DNA of 5,075 bases from Promethearchaeota archaeon (GCA_030615145.1 JAUWZT010000219.1:1-5075), one strand, 5' to 3'; shown: positions 1 to 5,075, numbered from the stretch's first letter. Numbers and translations are program-made. Notes: generated from the letters alone by a model not told the origin.

Positions 1-836
1 AAGTTAAGGTAATCAACAATGATTTAACTAAAAATAAGAATTTTCCAAGGGAGATTGAACCTATACAAAAAAACCTGAAAGATTTAATTATGGAGGTTTG
101 GCAAGGTAAATGCGATGTTGGATTTGCCCACGATTGCGACGCCGATAGATTGGCAATTATAGGTGAAAATGGTATATGTTATCCTGAGGATATTGGCTTA
201 GCTCTTATTATGGAATACCAATTAAAAAATTACGAGAACCAAACAGAAGAAGTCATTTTTATAACAAATTTAGCGTCTTCTTTAATGTTTGACATAATTG
301 CTGAAAAATACGGCGCGCGAGTAATAAGAACACCAATAGGAGAGATATTTTTAGTTGAAAAAATGTACTATTTAATAGAAGATCGAAGTAAAACTTCGAA
401 AAATAGTTTAATTTTTGGCGGCGAAGGGTCGTGTGGGGGTGTAATGTTCCCAAGTTTTAATAACACTAGAGATGGAATTTTTGCTGCTGCTAAAATTGTT
501 GAGATACTAGTAGATTCCGGAGAAAAAATATCAAAGCTCGTCTCTAAACTACCGAAATTCTTTTCCTATAGAAAAAGAATAAAAATCGCTACCAAGGATA
601 TAAAACTAATAATTGAAAGGATTGAACAAGAGTTGATTGATGAGGGTGAAAATGTTAACCAAATAGGTTACGATCTTAGAATTGGTAAAGAAAAGGAATG
701 GTTCGTTCTTATTCACCCTTCAAATACAGAACCTATAATTAGAGTTATTAGCGAAGCAAAGAGCGATTCGTTAGCTCGAATTTATTGCGAAACCACAGCT
801 GAACTTATCAAGTTAGTAATTTCAGATTTAAATTGA
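1..836 (+). CDS. Phosphoglucosamine/phosphomannomutase family protein, 3' part (5' end outside window)
   Basis: Alpha-D-phosphohexomutase, probably a cytoplasmic phosphoglucosamine or phosphomannomutase. It would interconvert the 1- and 6-phosphates of a hexose(amine) through a bis-phosphorylated intermediate and so feed nucleotide-sugar synthesis. The frame is open from base 3 with no stop up to the edge. The ATG at 90 is internal, because the upstream codons give a family-like stretch, FPREIEPIQKNLKDLI. The visible 277 residues cover roughly domains 2 (end) to 4; the N-terminal domain with the phosphoserine loop is outside. Key motifs are the metal-binding loop HDCDADR (129-149; consensus DGDxDR), TPIGEIFLVEKM (about 330-365), the sugar-binding loop GGEGSCGGVMFP (417-452; archaeal consensus close to GGEGNGG) and the C-terminal phosphate-binding loop HPSNTEPIIRV (714-746; often RPSGTEP). 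Three loops thus differ slightly from consensus, so substrate preference cannot be assigned. The family call is firm; the choice of sugar is not. Confidence 0.9.
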   Translation, partial: VKVINNDLTKNKNFPREIEPIQKNLKDLIMEVWQGKCDVGFAHDCDADRLAIIGENGICYPEDIGLALIMEYQLKNYENQTEEVIFITNLASSLMFDIIAEKYGARVIRTPIGEIFLVEKMYYLIEDRSKTSKNSLIFGGEGSCGGVMFPSFNNTRDGIFAAAKIVEILVDSGEKISKLVSKLPKFFSYRKRIKIATKDIKLIIERIEQELIDEGENVNQIGYDLRIGKEKEWFVLIHPSNTEPIIRVISEAKSDSLARIYCETTAELIKLVISDLN

Positions 837-879
837 GACTTTTTCTATTGATTGAGTTTAGAGAAGAATTTTAAAAAAA

Positions 880-901
880 GGAGAATTTCCCATAATTCTC
901 C
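880..901 (+). terminator. Perfect 8-bp hairpin after the mutase gene, possible terminator or 3'-end structure
   Basis: GGAGAATT (880-887) and AATTCTCC (894-901) are exact inverse complements around a six-base loop, TCCCAT. The hairpin starts 43 bases after the mutase stop. It is not directly followed by a U-run: the nearest T tract is only five bases at 924-928. It is therefore not a classical bacterial-type terminator. Archaeal termination depends mainly on T-runs, so a role in mRNA 3'-end stability is equally possible. The structure is seen; the function is inferred. Confidence 0.35.
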
Positions 902-926
902 CACCTAATCCAAATAAAGGGTATTT

Positions 927-1136
927 TTGAACGCTAAATTTATAAATTATTGCGTCATATTAATCTGTATAATATTAAACATATTTGTTGAAAGTGTCAT
1001 GGCTAATAAAGTATCTGGATGGAAAAAGAATTATTGTGGAATTACGGTAGTCCACGATCCGTCTATAAATAATTCATTAGCCATAAAAATTATGTTTTTT
1101 GGTTGTAAGGTAACATATCCTATTACTTTACCATAA
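927..1136 (+). CDS. Doubtful small protein with signal-peptide-like N-terminus (69 aa)
   Basis: I do not recognise this protein. The frame opens with TTG at 927, and an in-frame TAA at 915 rules out any earlier start. A weak ribosome-site candidate, GGGT (919-922), lies four bases upstream. Residues 1-4 form a short polar start with one lysine. Residues 5-22 are strongly hydrophobic (FINYCVILICIILNIFVE). ESVMA at 22-26 could be a signal-peptidase site, leaving a mature peptide of about 43 residues with two cysteines (one in NYCG, one in FFGCK) that could pair outside the cell. It could equally be a one-helix membrane peptide, or a chance frame in AT-rich intergenic DNA, where hydrophobic codons are over-produced. 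It lies alone between a hairpin and a gene-free stretch, with no operon partner. Coding status is uncertain. Confidence 0.3.
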   Translation: MNAKFINYCVILICIILNIFVESVMANKVSGWKKNYCGITVVHDPSINNSLAIKIMFFGCKVTYPITLP

Positions 1137-1341
1137 AAAACATAAAAACAACGACATAGTAACGCTTTTTCTCTGATTCTTTGAATTTTTTTCTTAATAG
1201 ACTCAATTTATCATATTTCTAACCTTTCTTACAGAATTTTCTTATTCTACTTCATTGCTTTTAATTCAAACTTTTCAAATGCGAATTCCCAAACATGTTT
1301 TTTATTATAGAAAAATAAAAATAAATTTTTTAATAAAATAG
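1137..1341. other. Gene-free, pyrimidine-rich spacer upstream of the MFS gene
   Basis: This is a 205-base intergenic stretch. With the doubtful small frame before it, the gap between confident genes is 505 bases (837-1341). The plus strand is rich in T and C up to about 1290, then A/T only. I found no RNA gene, no repeat and no frame of useful length; the minus-strand frames here are under 30 codons. A weak TATA-like TTTATTAT at 1301-1308 lies about 40 bases before the MFS start and could be its promoter element, but such strings are common in this base composition. Confidence 0.4.
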
Positions 1342-1353
1342 GTGAAAAAATTG
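1341..1353 (+). promoter_or_regulatory. GGTGA Shine-Dalgarno-like site overlapping the GTG start, spaced for TTG at 1351
   Basis: GGTGA (1341-1345) matches part of the sequence complementary to the usual archaeal 16S rRNA tail (AGGAGGTGATC). It is followed by five A's and an in-frame TTG at 1351-1353, which is normal spacing. The GTG at 1342 lies inside the motif and has no ribosome site of its own. The TTG is therefore the better-supported start, making the transporter three residues shorter. This is inferred from sequence alone. Confidence 0.5.
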
Positions 1354-2607
1354 TCAAAATTAAAGGAATGTACTGGAGGTAGAGTGCTTCAATCTCCTAA
1401 AGAAGATGAAATAAAAGATTTGCAGGCTAACTTGAGTAAATGGAAGTCGAATATATGGAAATCCTATATAATTCAATTTTTCATGGGTTGCCATCTAATT
1501 GCAGGAGTTTTATTACCTTTTTTCCTAATGTGGGGAAAAATTTCATTTGTCGAAGTGATGTTTTTACAGAGCTATTTCACTGTAATGATTTTAATTTTTG
1601 AAATACCATGTGGAGCGATTGCAGATCATTTAAGTCGAAAATTATCACTTATATTAGGAACATTTTCAGCAGCTTTAGCTGCTTTGATATACTCGAGTTA
1701 TCCTAGTATTACACTGTTTATAATTGGGGAAACATTATTTGCAATTGAATATTCGCTGATTTCTGGCACGTATCAGGCATTTACGTACGATACTCTAAGA
1801 AAACTAGGTAGAGAACAAGAGATCACAAAAACTATGGCGCGAAGTAGAACTTACATGTTACTAGGAATTGGGATATCGGCTCCAATAGGATCAGTAATCG
1901 GAGCTATATTATCTCTGCAGCTCACTATGAGCTTGATGTTCTTCCCATTTATCGCCGCAACAATTATATCAATATCACTTAAAGAACCTAATCACGATTT
2001 AGTGAAAGAGAAGCCTGAGAAATATCTTAAAATCATAAAATCTGGAGTATCGGAACTAATAAAAAATCGAATCTTAAGGAAATTAGCATTAAACCAAATT
2101 ATTACGGAATCCTTAGTATTTTTTCTTATTTGGACTTACCAGTTATATCTTGAAGCGTTAAACTTTAACATGGAATACTTTGGATTTGTAGTAGCGGCGA
2201 TGACTCTAATTCAAATAATATTTACTAACTTAATACCAAGATTAGAAAAACGATACAAAAACAAAAAAATCTTTCTCCAAATATATACGATAATTCCGGG
2301 AATTGCATACATTTCTATGGCATTGATAAATTTGATACCTATTGGCATTGCCTTAATTCTAATTATTATTGGTATGGGCTTTTCAAGAAGATTTATCTTT
2401 ACAGAAGGCATAAATAAGCAAATAGAGACGGAGAATAGAGCAACAGTGTTAAGCTCTATAAGTATGATTGCAAGCTTAATAAGAGCAGTTCTTTATCCTA
2501 TAATTGGATATCTAACTATGGTAAATTTAGGGTTGACATTCATTTTATTAGGTGCAATGATAATTATATTTACAATCTTTTCAAAAATTAAGAATGAATA
2601 TCTGTAA
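1342..2607 (+). CDS. Major facilitator superfamily (MFS) transporter, 12 predicted helices
   Basis: Cytoplasmic-membrane secondary transporter; the substrate is unknown. The 421-residue length is normal for a 12-helix MFS protein. After a polar, Lys-rich N-terminus (1-40), hydrophobic segments lie at about 42-66, 72-93, 104-122, 123-142, 170-190, 193-212, 250-270, 279-298, 310-330, 332-348, 370-392 and 394-414. The charged loop at about 213-247 is the usual cytoplasmic link between the two six-helix halves. FEIPCGAIADHLSRK (86-100) after helix 2 is the motif-A region, in the EIPxGxxAD form typical of a drug-efflux-like MFS subgroup. NRATVLSS (365-372) before helix 11 is also typical of that subgroup. 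The start is uncertain: GTG 1342 is the longest option, but TTG 1351 fits the GGTGA site better. No partner gene is adjacent on the same strand, so context gives no substrate. A multidrug or metabolite exporter is a guess from subgroup resemblance only. Confidence 0.9.
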   Translation: MKKLSKLKECTGGRVLQSPKEDEIKDLQANLSKWKSNIWKSYIIQFFMGCHLIAGVLLPFFLMWGKISFVEVMFLQSYFTVMILIFEIPCGAIADHLSRKLSLILGTFSAALAALIYSSYPSITLFIIGETLFAIEYSLISGTYQAFTYDTLRKLGREQEITKTMARSRTYMLLGIGISAPIGSVIGAILSLQLTMSLMFFPFIAATIISISLKEPNHDLVKEKPEKYLKIIKSGVSELIKNRILRKLALNQIITESLVFFLIWTYQLYLEALNFNMEYFGFVVAAMTLIQIIFTNLIPRLEKRYKNKKIFLQIYTIIPGIAYISMALINLIPIGIALILIIIGMGFSRRFIFTEGINKQIETENRATVLSSISMIASLIRAVLYPIIGYLTMVNLGLTFILLGAMIIIFTIFSKIKNEYL

Positions 2608-2630
2608 AGGTTTGTAAATATAAAATCAAA

Positions 2631-2640
2631 TTTTTTTTTT
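2631..2640 (+). terminator. Ten-T run downstream of the MFS gene, likely archaeal terminator
   Basis: An uninterrupted run of ten T's begins 23 bases after the MFS stop codon, with no stem-loop before it. Intrinsic archaeal terminators are typically such U-tracts. It sits in the short convergent spacer between the transporter and uvrC, where a terminator for plus-strand transcripts would be expected. Confidence 0.55.
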
Positions 2641-2652
2641 AATTAAGTTTTT

Positions 2653-2740
2653 TCAACTAACTTTTTTCCAACTACTTGAGCGATTTCTTTAAGAGATCAG
2701 CCAACTTTTTTCCAACAACTTGAGCTATTTCTTCAAGAGA
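2653..2740. repeat. Abutting 44-bp tandem duplication across the 3' end of uvrC
   Basis: Unit 1 (2653-2696) and unit 2 (2697-2740) touch and match at 39 of 44 positions; the differences are at 2656, 2658, 2673, 2682 and 2690 in unit 1. On the minus strand, unit 2 is inside the uvrC frame and encodes SLEEIAQVVGKKLA. Unit 1, read in its matching frame, encodes SLKEIAQVVGKKLV and then EKT and a stop (TAA at 2645-2643). Because 44 is not divisible by three, the uvrC frame enters unit 1 shifted and ends at TAG (2674-2672). The repeat is directly visible; its origin by duplication is inferred. Confidence 0.9.
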
Positions 2741-4501
2741 AGCTTCCTTAATACTATTCACACTGCCAAATTTTGTCAGTAGTTTATTTCTAGTTGCAGG
2801 TCCTATACCTTTTATATCATCTAAAACAGACCTTTTTACCCTTTTTATTCGTTGTTTTTTATGAAGCCTTACTGCAAAACGATGAGCCTCATCTCTGACT
2901 CTTTGAAATATTTTAAGAAGTTGTGAATTTTTAGGCAAAATAATAGGGTCCTTTTTGTTGGGAACATAAATTTCCTCAAATTTCTTTGCTAAGCCAATAA
3001 TTGGAATGCCATCAATGCCTAAATCCTTCAAAACAGAATGTCCTGCGTTCAATTGACCCTTTCCTCCATCAACGAGGATTAAGTCTGGTAGCTCTAAATT
3101 ACGCTCTAAAATCATGGTGTATCTCCTTTTAATTACCTCTTTCATCATAGCGACATCATCCGGAGTAGATTTTGTATAAATCTTAAAATGGCGATAATTT
3201 TTATTATAAGGGTGCCCTTCAAGAAAATAAACCATAGATCCTGTTGCATCTGTTCCTTCAATATTAGAAATATCGAACCCTTCAATTATTCTAGGCGCTT
3301 TGGGTAAATTAAAAATCTCTTTAGCTTCCTCTAACGCTTTTTTAATCTGATCTTCCTCTTTCTTTATAATTTCTTCCATTTGTATTTCTTGTTCCACAAT
3401 AACCTTAGCATTTTTATTAGCAATTCGAAGCAAGCCATATTCTTCTTCCATAGGTGTTCGAATCTTTAAATTAGCATGAAAATCTTTAAGGATCTCTTTA
3501 AATACACCTACTCCATCGTAAAATTCTGGAACAACGATAATATCGGGTAAATTGTGTGTCACATTTTGGTAAAACTGTTCCATTATTGAAGGGAAAATCT
3601 CATCCTTATGAATTAATTTCTCTTTTATATTTAATATAAAGGAACTTTTATTCGATATCTTTCCTTCACGTATATGAATCATAACCATCGCTATGTATTT
3701 TTGCCCCTCGTCATTAAAGTAGCCGATAATATCTTTATTTTCCTTGTTTTCTAATAAAACACTTTGTGTTATTGTAGAATTATCTATTGCGTTGAGTTTA
3801 TCTCTCCAAAAAGCAGCACTTTCAAAATCTTGCAATTGTGCCGCAATTTTCATCTTATCTTCAATCTGACCCTTTAATTCTTCAGTCTGACCTTTTAAAA
3901 ACAGTTCTATTTGTTTTACATTTTCTAAATATTCGTCTTTAGTTACTGCTTCAATGCAAGGTCCCGGACATAATTTCAATTGGTAATACAAACAAGGTCT
4001 TTTTTTTTTTTTAACTTTCTTTTTACAAGAACAATAAGGGAAAATTTTTCGCAAATCTCTTAAAATTCTACTGATTTCCTTTTTATCTGTATAAGGTCCT
4101 AAAAACAAATTTTCTTGAGAATACTTTTCTGGTCCTCTTATAAGTCGGATTCTAGGGTATGTTTCTGAAAAAAATATCCCCACCCATGGATAAGTCTTAG
4201 AATCGCGCATTATTACGTTAAAACGAGGTTGATATTTCTTTATTTGTATGTTTTCTAAAATCTTTGCTTCTTTTTCGTTTTCTGTAACGATGAAATCAAT
4301 AGAATGAATGTTTTTAACTAGCTCCTTAATTTTTTCTTCGTAAAAGGGATCGTTGTAATTTGTTTTTTGGAAATATTGATTTACTCTCTTTCTAAGATTT
4401 ATAGCTTTACCCACATAAATAAAAGAACCCTTTTTGTTAATAAAAAAGTAAACTCCAGGTTCATTTGGCATACTTTTCCGTTTTATTTCTAGATCATTCA
4501 T
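2672..4501 (-). CDS. uvrC: UvrC, excinuclease ABC subunit C
   Basis: Nuclease of nucleotide excision repair: it joins the UvrB-DNA complex at a lesion and cuts the damaged strand on both sides. Its 609 residues match the usual length (E. coli UvrC is 610). In order: a GIY-YIG domain for the 3' cut (about 12-95: PGVYFF, FIYVGKA, then R37/R39 and a Glu-rich helix at 74-83); a cysteine cluster, probable Fe-S site (C157/C159, C170, C178, C182: RPCLYYQLKLCPGPC); a UVR motif for UvrB contact (about 206-240); an RNase H-like domain for the 5' cut (GFDISN with D410, LVDGGKGQL with D478, DEAHRF with H540); and a helix-hairpin-helix tail (about 558-605). The start is fixed: an in-frame stop lies six codons upstream, and nine A's without a Shine-Dalgarno site precede the ATG. 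Oddities are a 13-T run (4000-4012) encoding lysines, and a C-terminus altered by a 44-bp tandem duplication. No uvrA or uvrB is in view. Confidence 0.97.
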   Translation of the reverse strand: MNDLEIKRKSMPNEPGVYFFINKKGSFIYVGKAINLRKRVNQYFQKTNYNDPFYEEKIKELVKNIHSIDFIVTENEKEAKILENIQIKKYQPRFNVIMRDSKTYPWVGIFFSETYPRIRLIRGPEKYSQENLFLGPYTDKKEISRILRDLRKIFPYCSCKKKVKKKKRPCLYYQLKLCPGPCIEAVTKDEYLENVKQIELFLKGQTEELKGQIEDKMKIAAQLQDFESAAFWRDKLNAIDNSTITQSVLLENKENKDIIGYFNDEGQKYIAMVMIHIREGKISNKSSFILNIKEKLIHKDEIFPSIMEQFYQNVTHNLPDIIVVPEFYDGVGVFKEILKDFHANLKIRTPMEEEYGLLRIANKNAKVIVEQEIQMEEIIKKEEDQIKKALEEAKEIFNLPKAPRIIEGFDISNIEGTDATGSMVYFLEGHPYNKNYRHFKIYTKSTPDDVAMMKEVIKRRYTMILERNLELPDLILVDGGKGQLNAGHSVLKDLGIDGIPIIGLAKKFEEIYVPNKKDPIILPKNSQLLKIFQRVRDEAHRFAVRLHKKQRIKRVKRSVLDDIKGIGPATRNKLLTKFGSVNSIKEASLEEIAQVVGKKLADLLKKSLK

Positions 4502-4649
4502 TTTTTTTTTAGTAGATTAAGCGCTGATTGTTTAAGTTAAATTGTAAAATCACAGAAAATATCTAAACAATTTTTTAGGAACATCTATGTATTTATAATG
4601 ATAGAGGCTAAATGTTATTTGTGATTATTGAATATTGATCAAAAAATAA
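4502..4649. promoter_or_regulatory. Divergent promoter region between uvrC and the zinc-ribbon gene
   Basis: This 148-base AT-rich spacer must hold promoters for both divergent genes. For the plus strand, TTTATAAT (4592-4599) is a good archaeal TATA-box candidate: a transcript starting about 25 bases downstream would give a leader of roughly 30 bases before the ATG at 4650. TGATC (4636-4640), nine bases before that ATG, resembles the end of the archaeal Shine-Dalgarno complement but is weak. For uvrC I see no clear TATA box or ribosome site. A ten-T run (4501-4510 on the plus strand) gives its mRNA a poly-A stretch directly before the start codon. Confidence 0.4.
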
Positions 4650-4880
4650 ATGAATTATTCATTTCTTATTACAATGAAATTTATTAAAAAAAAAAAGGTA
4701 CGCATAAAATTTTGTCCTAAATGTAAAAAACCTACTTTGAAAACCGCTGTTAATGTTGCAGGGTGGCTAGCACCTAACATATTTGAGTGTACTTCGTGTG
4801 ATTATATTGGAGCTCTCTATATAGAGATTGATCCGAAGGATTTAGAGTTGACTCAGAATTCAGATAATGAGGATCAATAA
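4650..4880 (+). CDS. Small zinc-ribbon protein with two CxxC pairs
   Basis: A 76-residue protein that probably binds one zinc ion; its molecular role is unknown. A Lys-rich N-terminus (10-20) leads to FCPKC (C22, C25), then a linker with AGWLAPNIFE, then CTSC (C47, C50), followed by DYIGALYIEIDPKDLE and an acidic tail (NSDNEDQ). The order CPxC, about 20 residues, CxxC-x-Y-x-G is the pattern of small archaeal zinc ribbons resembling those in transcription and translation factors. Two starts are possible: ATG 4650, or ATG 4674, which gives 68 residues beginning MKFIKKKKVRIKFCPKC. The second removes an atypical hydrophobic lead (NYSFLIT) but has no ribosome site. An 11-A run (4686-4696) lies in the coding sequence before the first CxxC. 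It diverges from uvrC and is 61 bases before an eIF2B/R15P-isomerase-family gene, so the two could share a transcript. The zinc-ribbon call is firm; the function is open. Confidence 0.85.
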   Translation: MNYSFLITMKFIKKKKVRIKFCPKCKKPTLKTAVNVAGWLAPNIFECTSCDYIGALYIEIDPKDLELTQNSDNEDQ

Positions 4881-4907
4881 AAGTAAGATAATAAAATAAG
4901 AATATCC

Positions 4908-4915
4908 TATATATT
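4908..4915 (+). promoter_or_regulatory. TATA-like element upstream of the isomerase gene
   Basis: TATATATT lies 27 bases after the zinc-ribbon stop and 34 bases before the proposed ATA start at 4942. Transcription would start about 25 bases downstream, giving almost no leader, which fits poorly with use of the GGTGA site at 4931. Transcription from the zinc-ribbon promoter is the alternative. The match is weak evidence in such AT-rich DNA. Confidence 0.25.
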
Positions 4916-4930
4916 AACATTAAAAAAATT

Positions 4931-4935
4931 GGTGA
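4931..4935 (+). promoter_or_regulatory. GGTGA Shine-Dalgarno-like site before the isomerase gene
   Basis: GGTGA matches the complement of the archaeal 16S rRNA tail. It is followed by six bases and then an in-frame ATA (4942-4944) that opens the conserved isomerase N-terminus. The TGA inside the motif (4933-4935) is an in-frame stop, so translation must begin after it. The motif also contains a GTG (4932), but that frame ends after 11 codons. Confidence 0.5.
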
Positions 4936-4941
4936 ATAAAT

Positions 4942-5075
4942 ATACAACAATTATTAAAGGACGCTGAAAGGATTAAATCCTTAGAAATTCAGGGAGCTTC
5001 AAATGTAGCAATTAGTGCAATACAATTTTTAAGCGATTACGCGCAAAGAATTGGTGAAACCATTACTTCGGAAGA
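4942..5075 (+). CDS. eIF2B-like / ribose-1,5-bisphosphate isomerase family protein, N-terminal fragment
   Basis: Only the first 44 or so residues are in the window; the gene runs off the right edge. After the start they read QQLLKDAERIKSLEIQGASN, then VAISAIQFLSDYAQRIGETI. The pattern of a helix with AExIKxxEIxGA followed by a second helix is the N-terminus of archaeal ribose-1,5-bisphosphate isomerase, as I recall it from Thermococcus. It is shared with eIF2B alpha/beta/delta and, more distantly, methylthioribose-1-phosphate isomerase. If it is the isomerase, it converts ribose-1,5-bisphosphate to ribulose-1,5-bisphosphate in the archaeal AMP salvage route that feeds form III RuBisCO. The catalytic region is not visible, so the eIF2B-like reading stays open. 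No ATG, GTG or TTG occurs in frame between the upstream stop (4933-4935) and the edge. ATA at 4942 is my best start, supported by GGTGA six bases before it. The alternative is GTG 4932 with one extra base in the sequence. Confidence 0.72.
   Translation, partial: MQQLLKDAERIKSLEIQGASNVAISAIQFLSDYAQRIGETITSE

Noticed and set aside
384..398. Inverted repeat CGAAG/CTTCG with a five-base loop
   Set aside because: The five-bp stem is inside the conserved mutase frame and is easily explained by chance.
259..453. Minus-strand open frame of 64 codons inside the mutase gene
   Set aside because: It lies wholly opposite a well-conserved coding region that includes the sugar-binding loop, and its product resembles no protein family I know.
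1137..1208. Minus-strand frame of 27 codons ending YYVVVFMFFMVK
   Set aside because: It is too short, has no ribosome site, and its composition is what AT-rich DNA gives by chance.
1375..1386. Strong Shine-Dalgarno string GGAGGT followed by in-frame GTG (1384) in the MFS gene, suggesting a later start
   Set aside because: The spacing is only three bases, too short for normal initiation, and GGTGA with TTG at 1351 is better placed. It remains a secondary option, since the first 40 residues are not conserved transporter core.
2211..2411. Minus-strand open frame of 66 codons inside the MFS gene
   Set aside because: It is the antisense of transmembrane helices; such frames arise by chance opposite hydrophobic coding sequence.
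4932..4967. GTG-initiated 11-codon frame upstream of the isomerase as a leader peptide
   Set aside because: It overlaps the isomerase coding sequence in another frame, and its GTG is part of the GGTGA site, so an upstream peptide is not supported.
1..5075. Mobile element, CRISPR array, tRNA or rRNA, defence system
   Set aside because: I saw no transposase or integrase motifs, terminal repeats, spaced direct repeats, tRNA-like cloverleaf or rRNA sequence on either strand. The only clear direct repeat is the 44-bp pair in uvrC.

Overview
The window is strongly AT-rich, with long A and T homopolymer runs. It looks like a chromosomal fragment of an archaeon, probably an AT-rich Asgard lineage such as Lokiarchaeota. 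The evidence is an archaeal-type phosphohexomutase, a small two-CxxC zinc-ribbon protein of a kind common in archaea, and the N-terminus of an eIF2B-like / ribose-1,5-bisphosphate isomerase. The uvrC gene fits a mesophilic archaeon that acquired the bacterial-type excision nuclease. The taxonomic call is an inference; there is no rRNA or other marker here.

Layout, left to right. (1) The 3' part of a plus-strand phosphoglucosamine/phosphomannomutase-type gene runs from the left edge to 836. A perfect 8-bp hairpin follows its stop. (2) Positions 837-1341 form a gene-poor stretch. Its only candidate gene is a doubtful 69-residue frame with a signal-peptide-like N-terminus. (3) A 12-helix MFS transporter (1342-2607, plus) ends just before a 10-T run. 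(4) A full-length uvrC lies convergently on the minus strand (4501-2672). (5) A 148-bp divergent spacer (4502-4649) separates uvrC from a small zinc-ribbon gene (4650-4880, plus). (6) Past a 61-bp spacer, an eIF2B/R15P-isomerase-family gene runs off the right edge.

The genes do not form one obvious pathway: sugar-phosphate metabolism, transport, DNA repair, a small zinc protein and a sugar-phosphate isomerase. I see no mobile element, CRISPR array, tRNA, rRNA or defence system, and no convincing new multi-gene system.

Two small-scale signals deserve attention. First, the 3' end of uvrC carries an abutting 44-bp tandem duplication, 39 of 44 bases identical. Because 44 is not a multiple of three, the second copy is read out of frame and the present C-terminus is rewritten. 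A second UvrC-like tail survives in another frame beyond the stop. Second, the isomerase gene has no ATG, GTG or TTG in frame before its conserved N-terminus. It does have a Shine-Dalgarno-like GGTGA six bases before an in-frame ATA, so either ATA is the start codon or one base is extra. The same GGTGA motif overlaps the apparent GTG start of the MFS gene, which suggests that its true start is the TTG at 1351.
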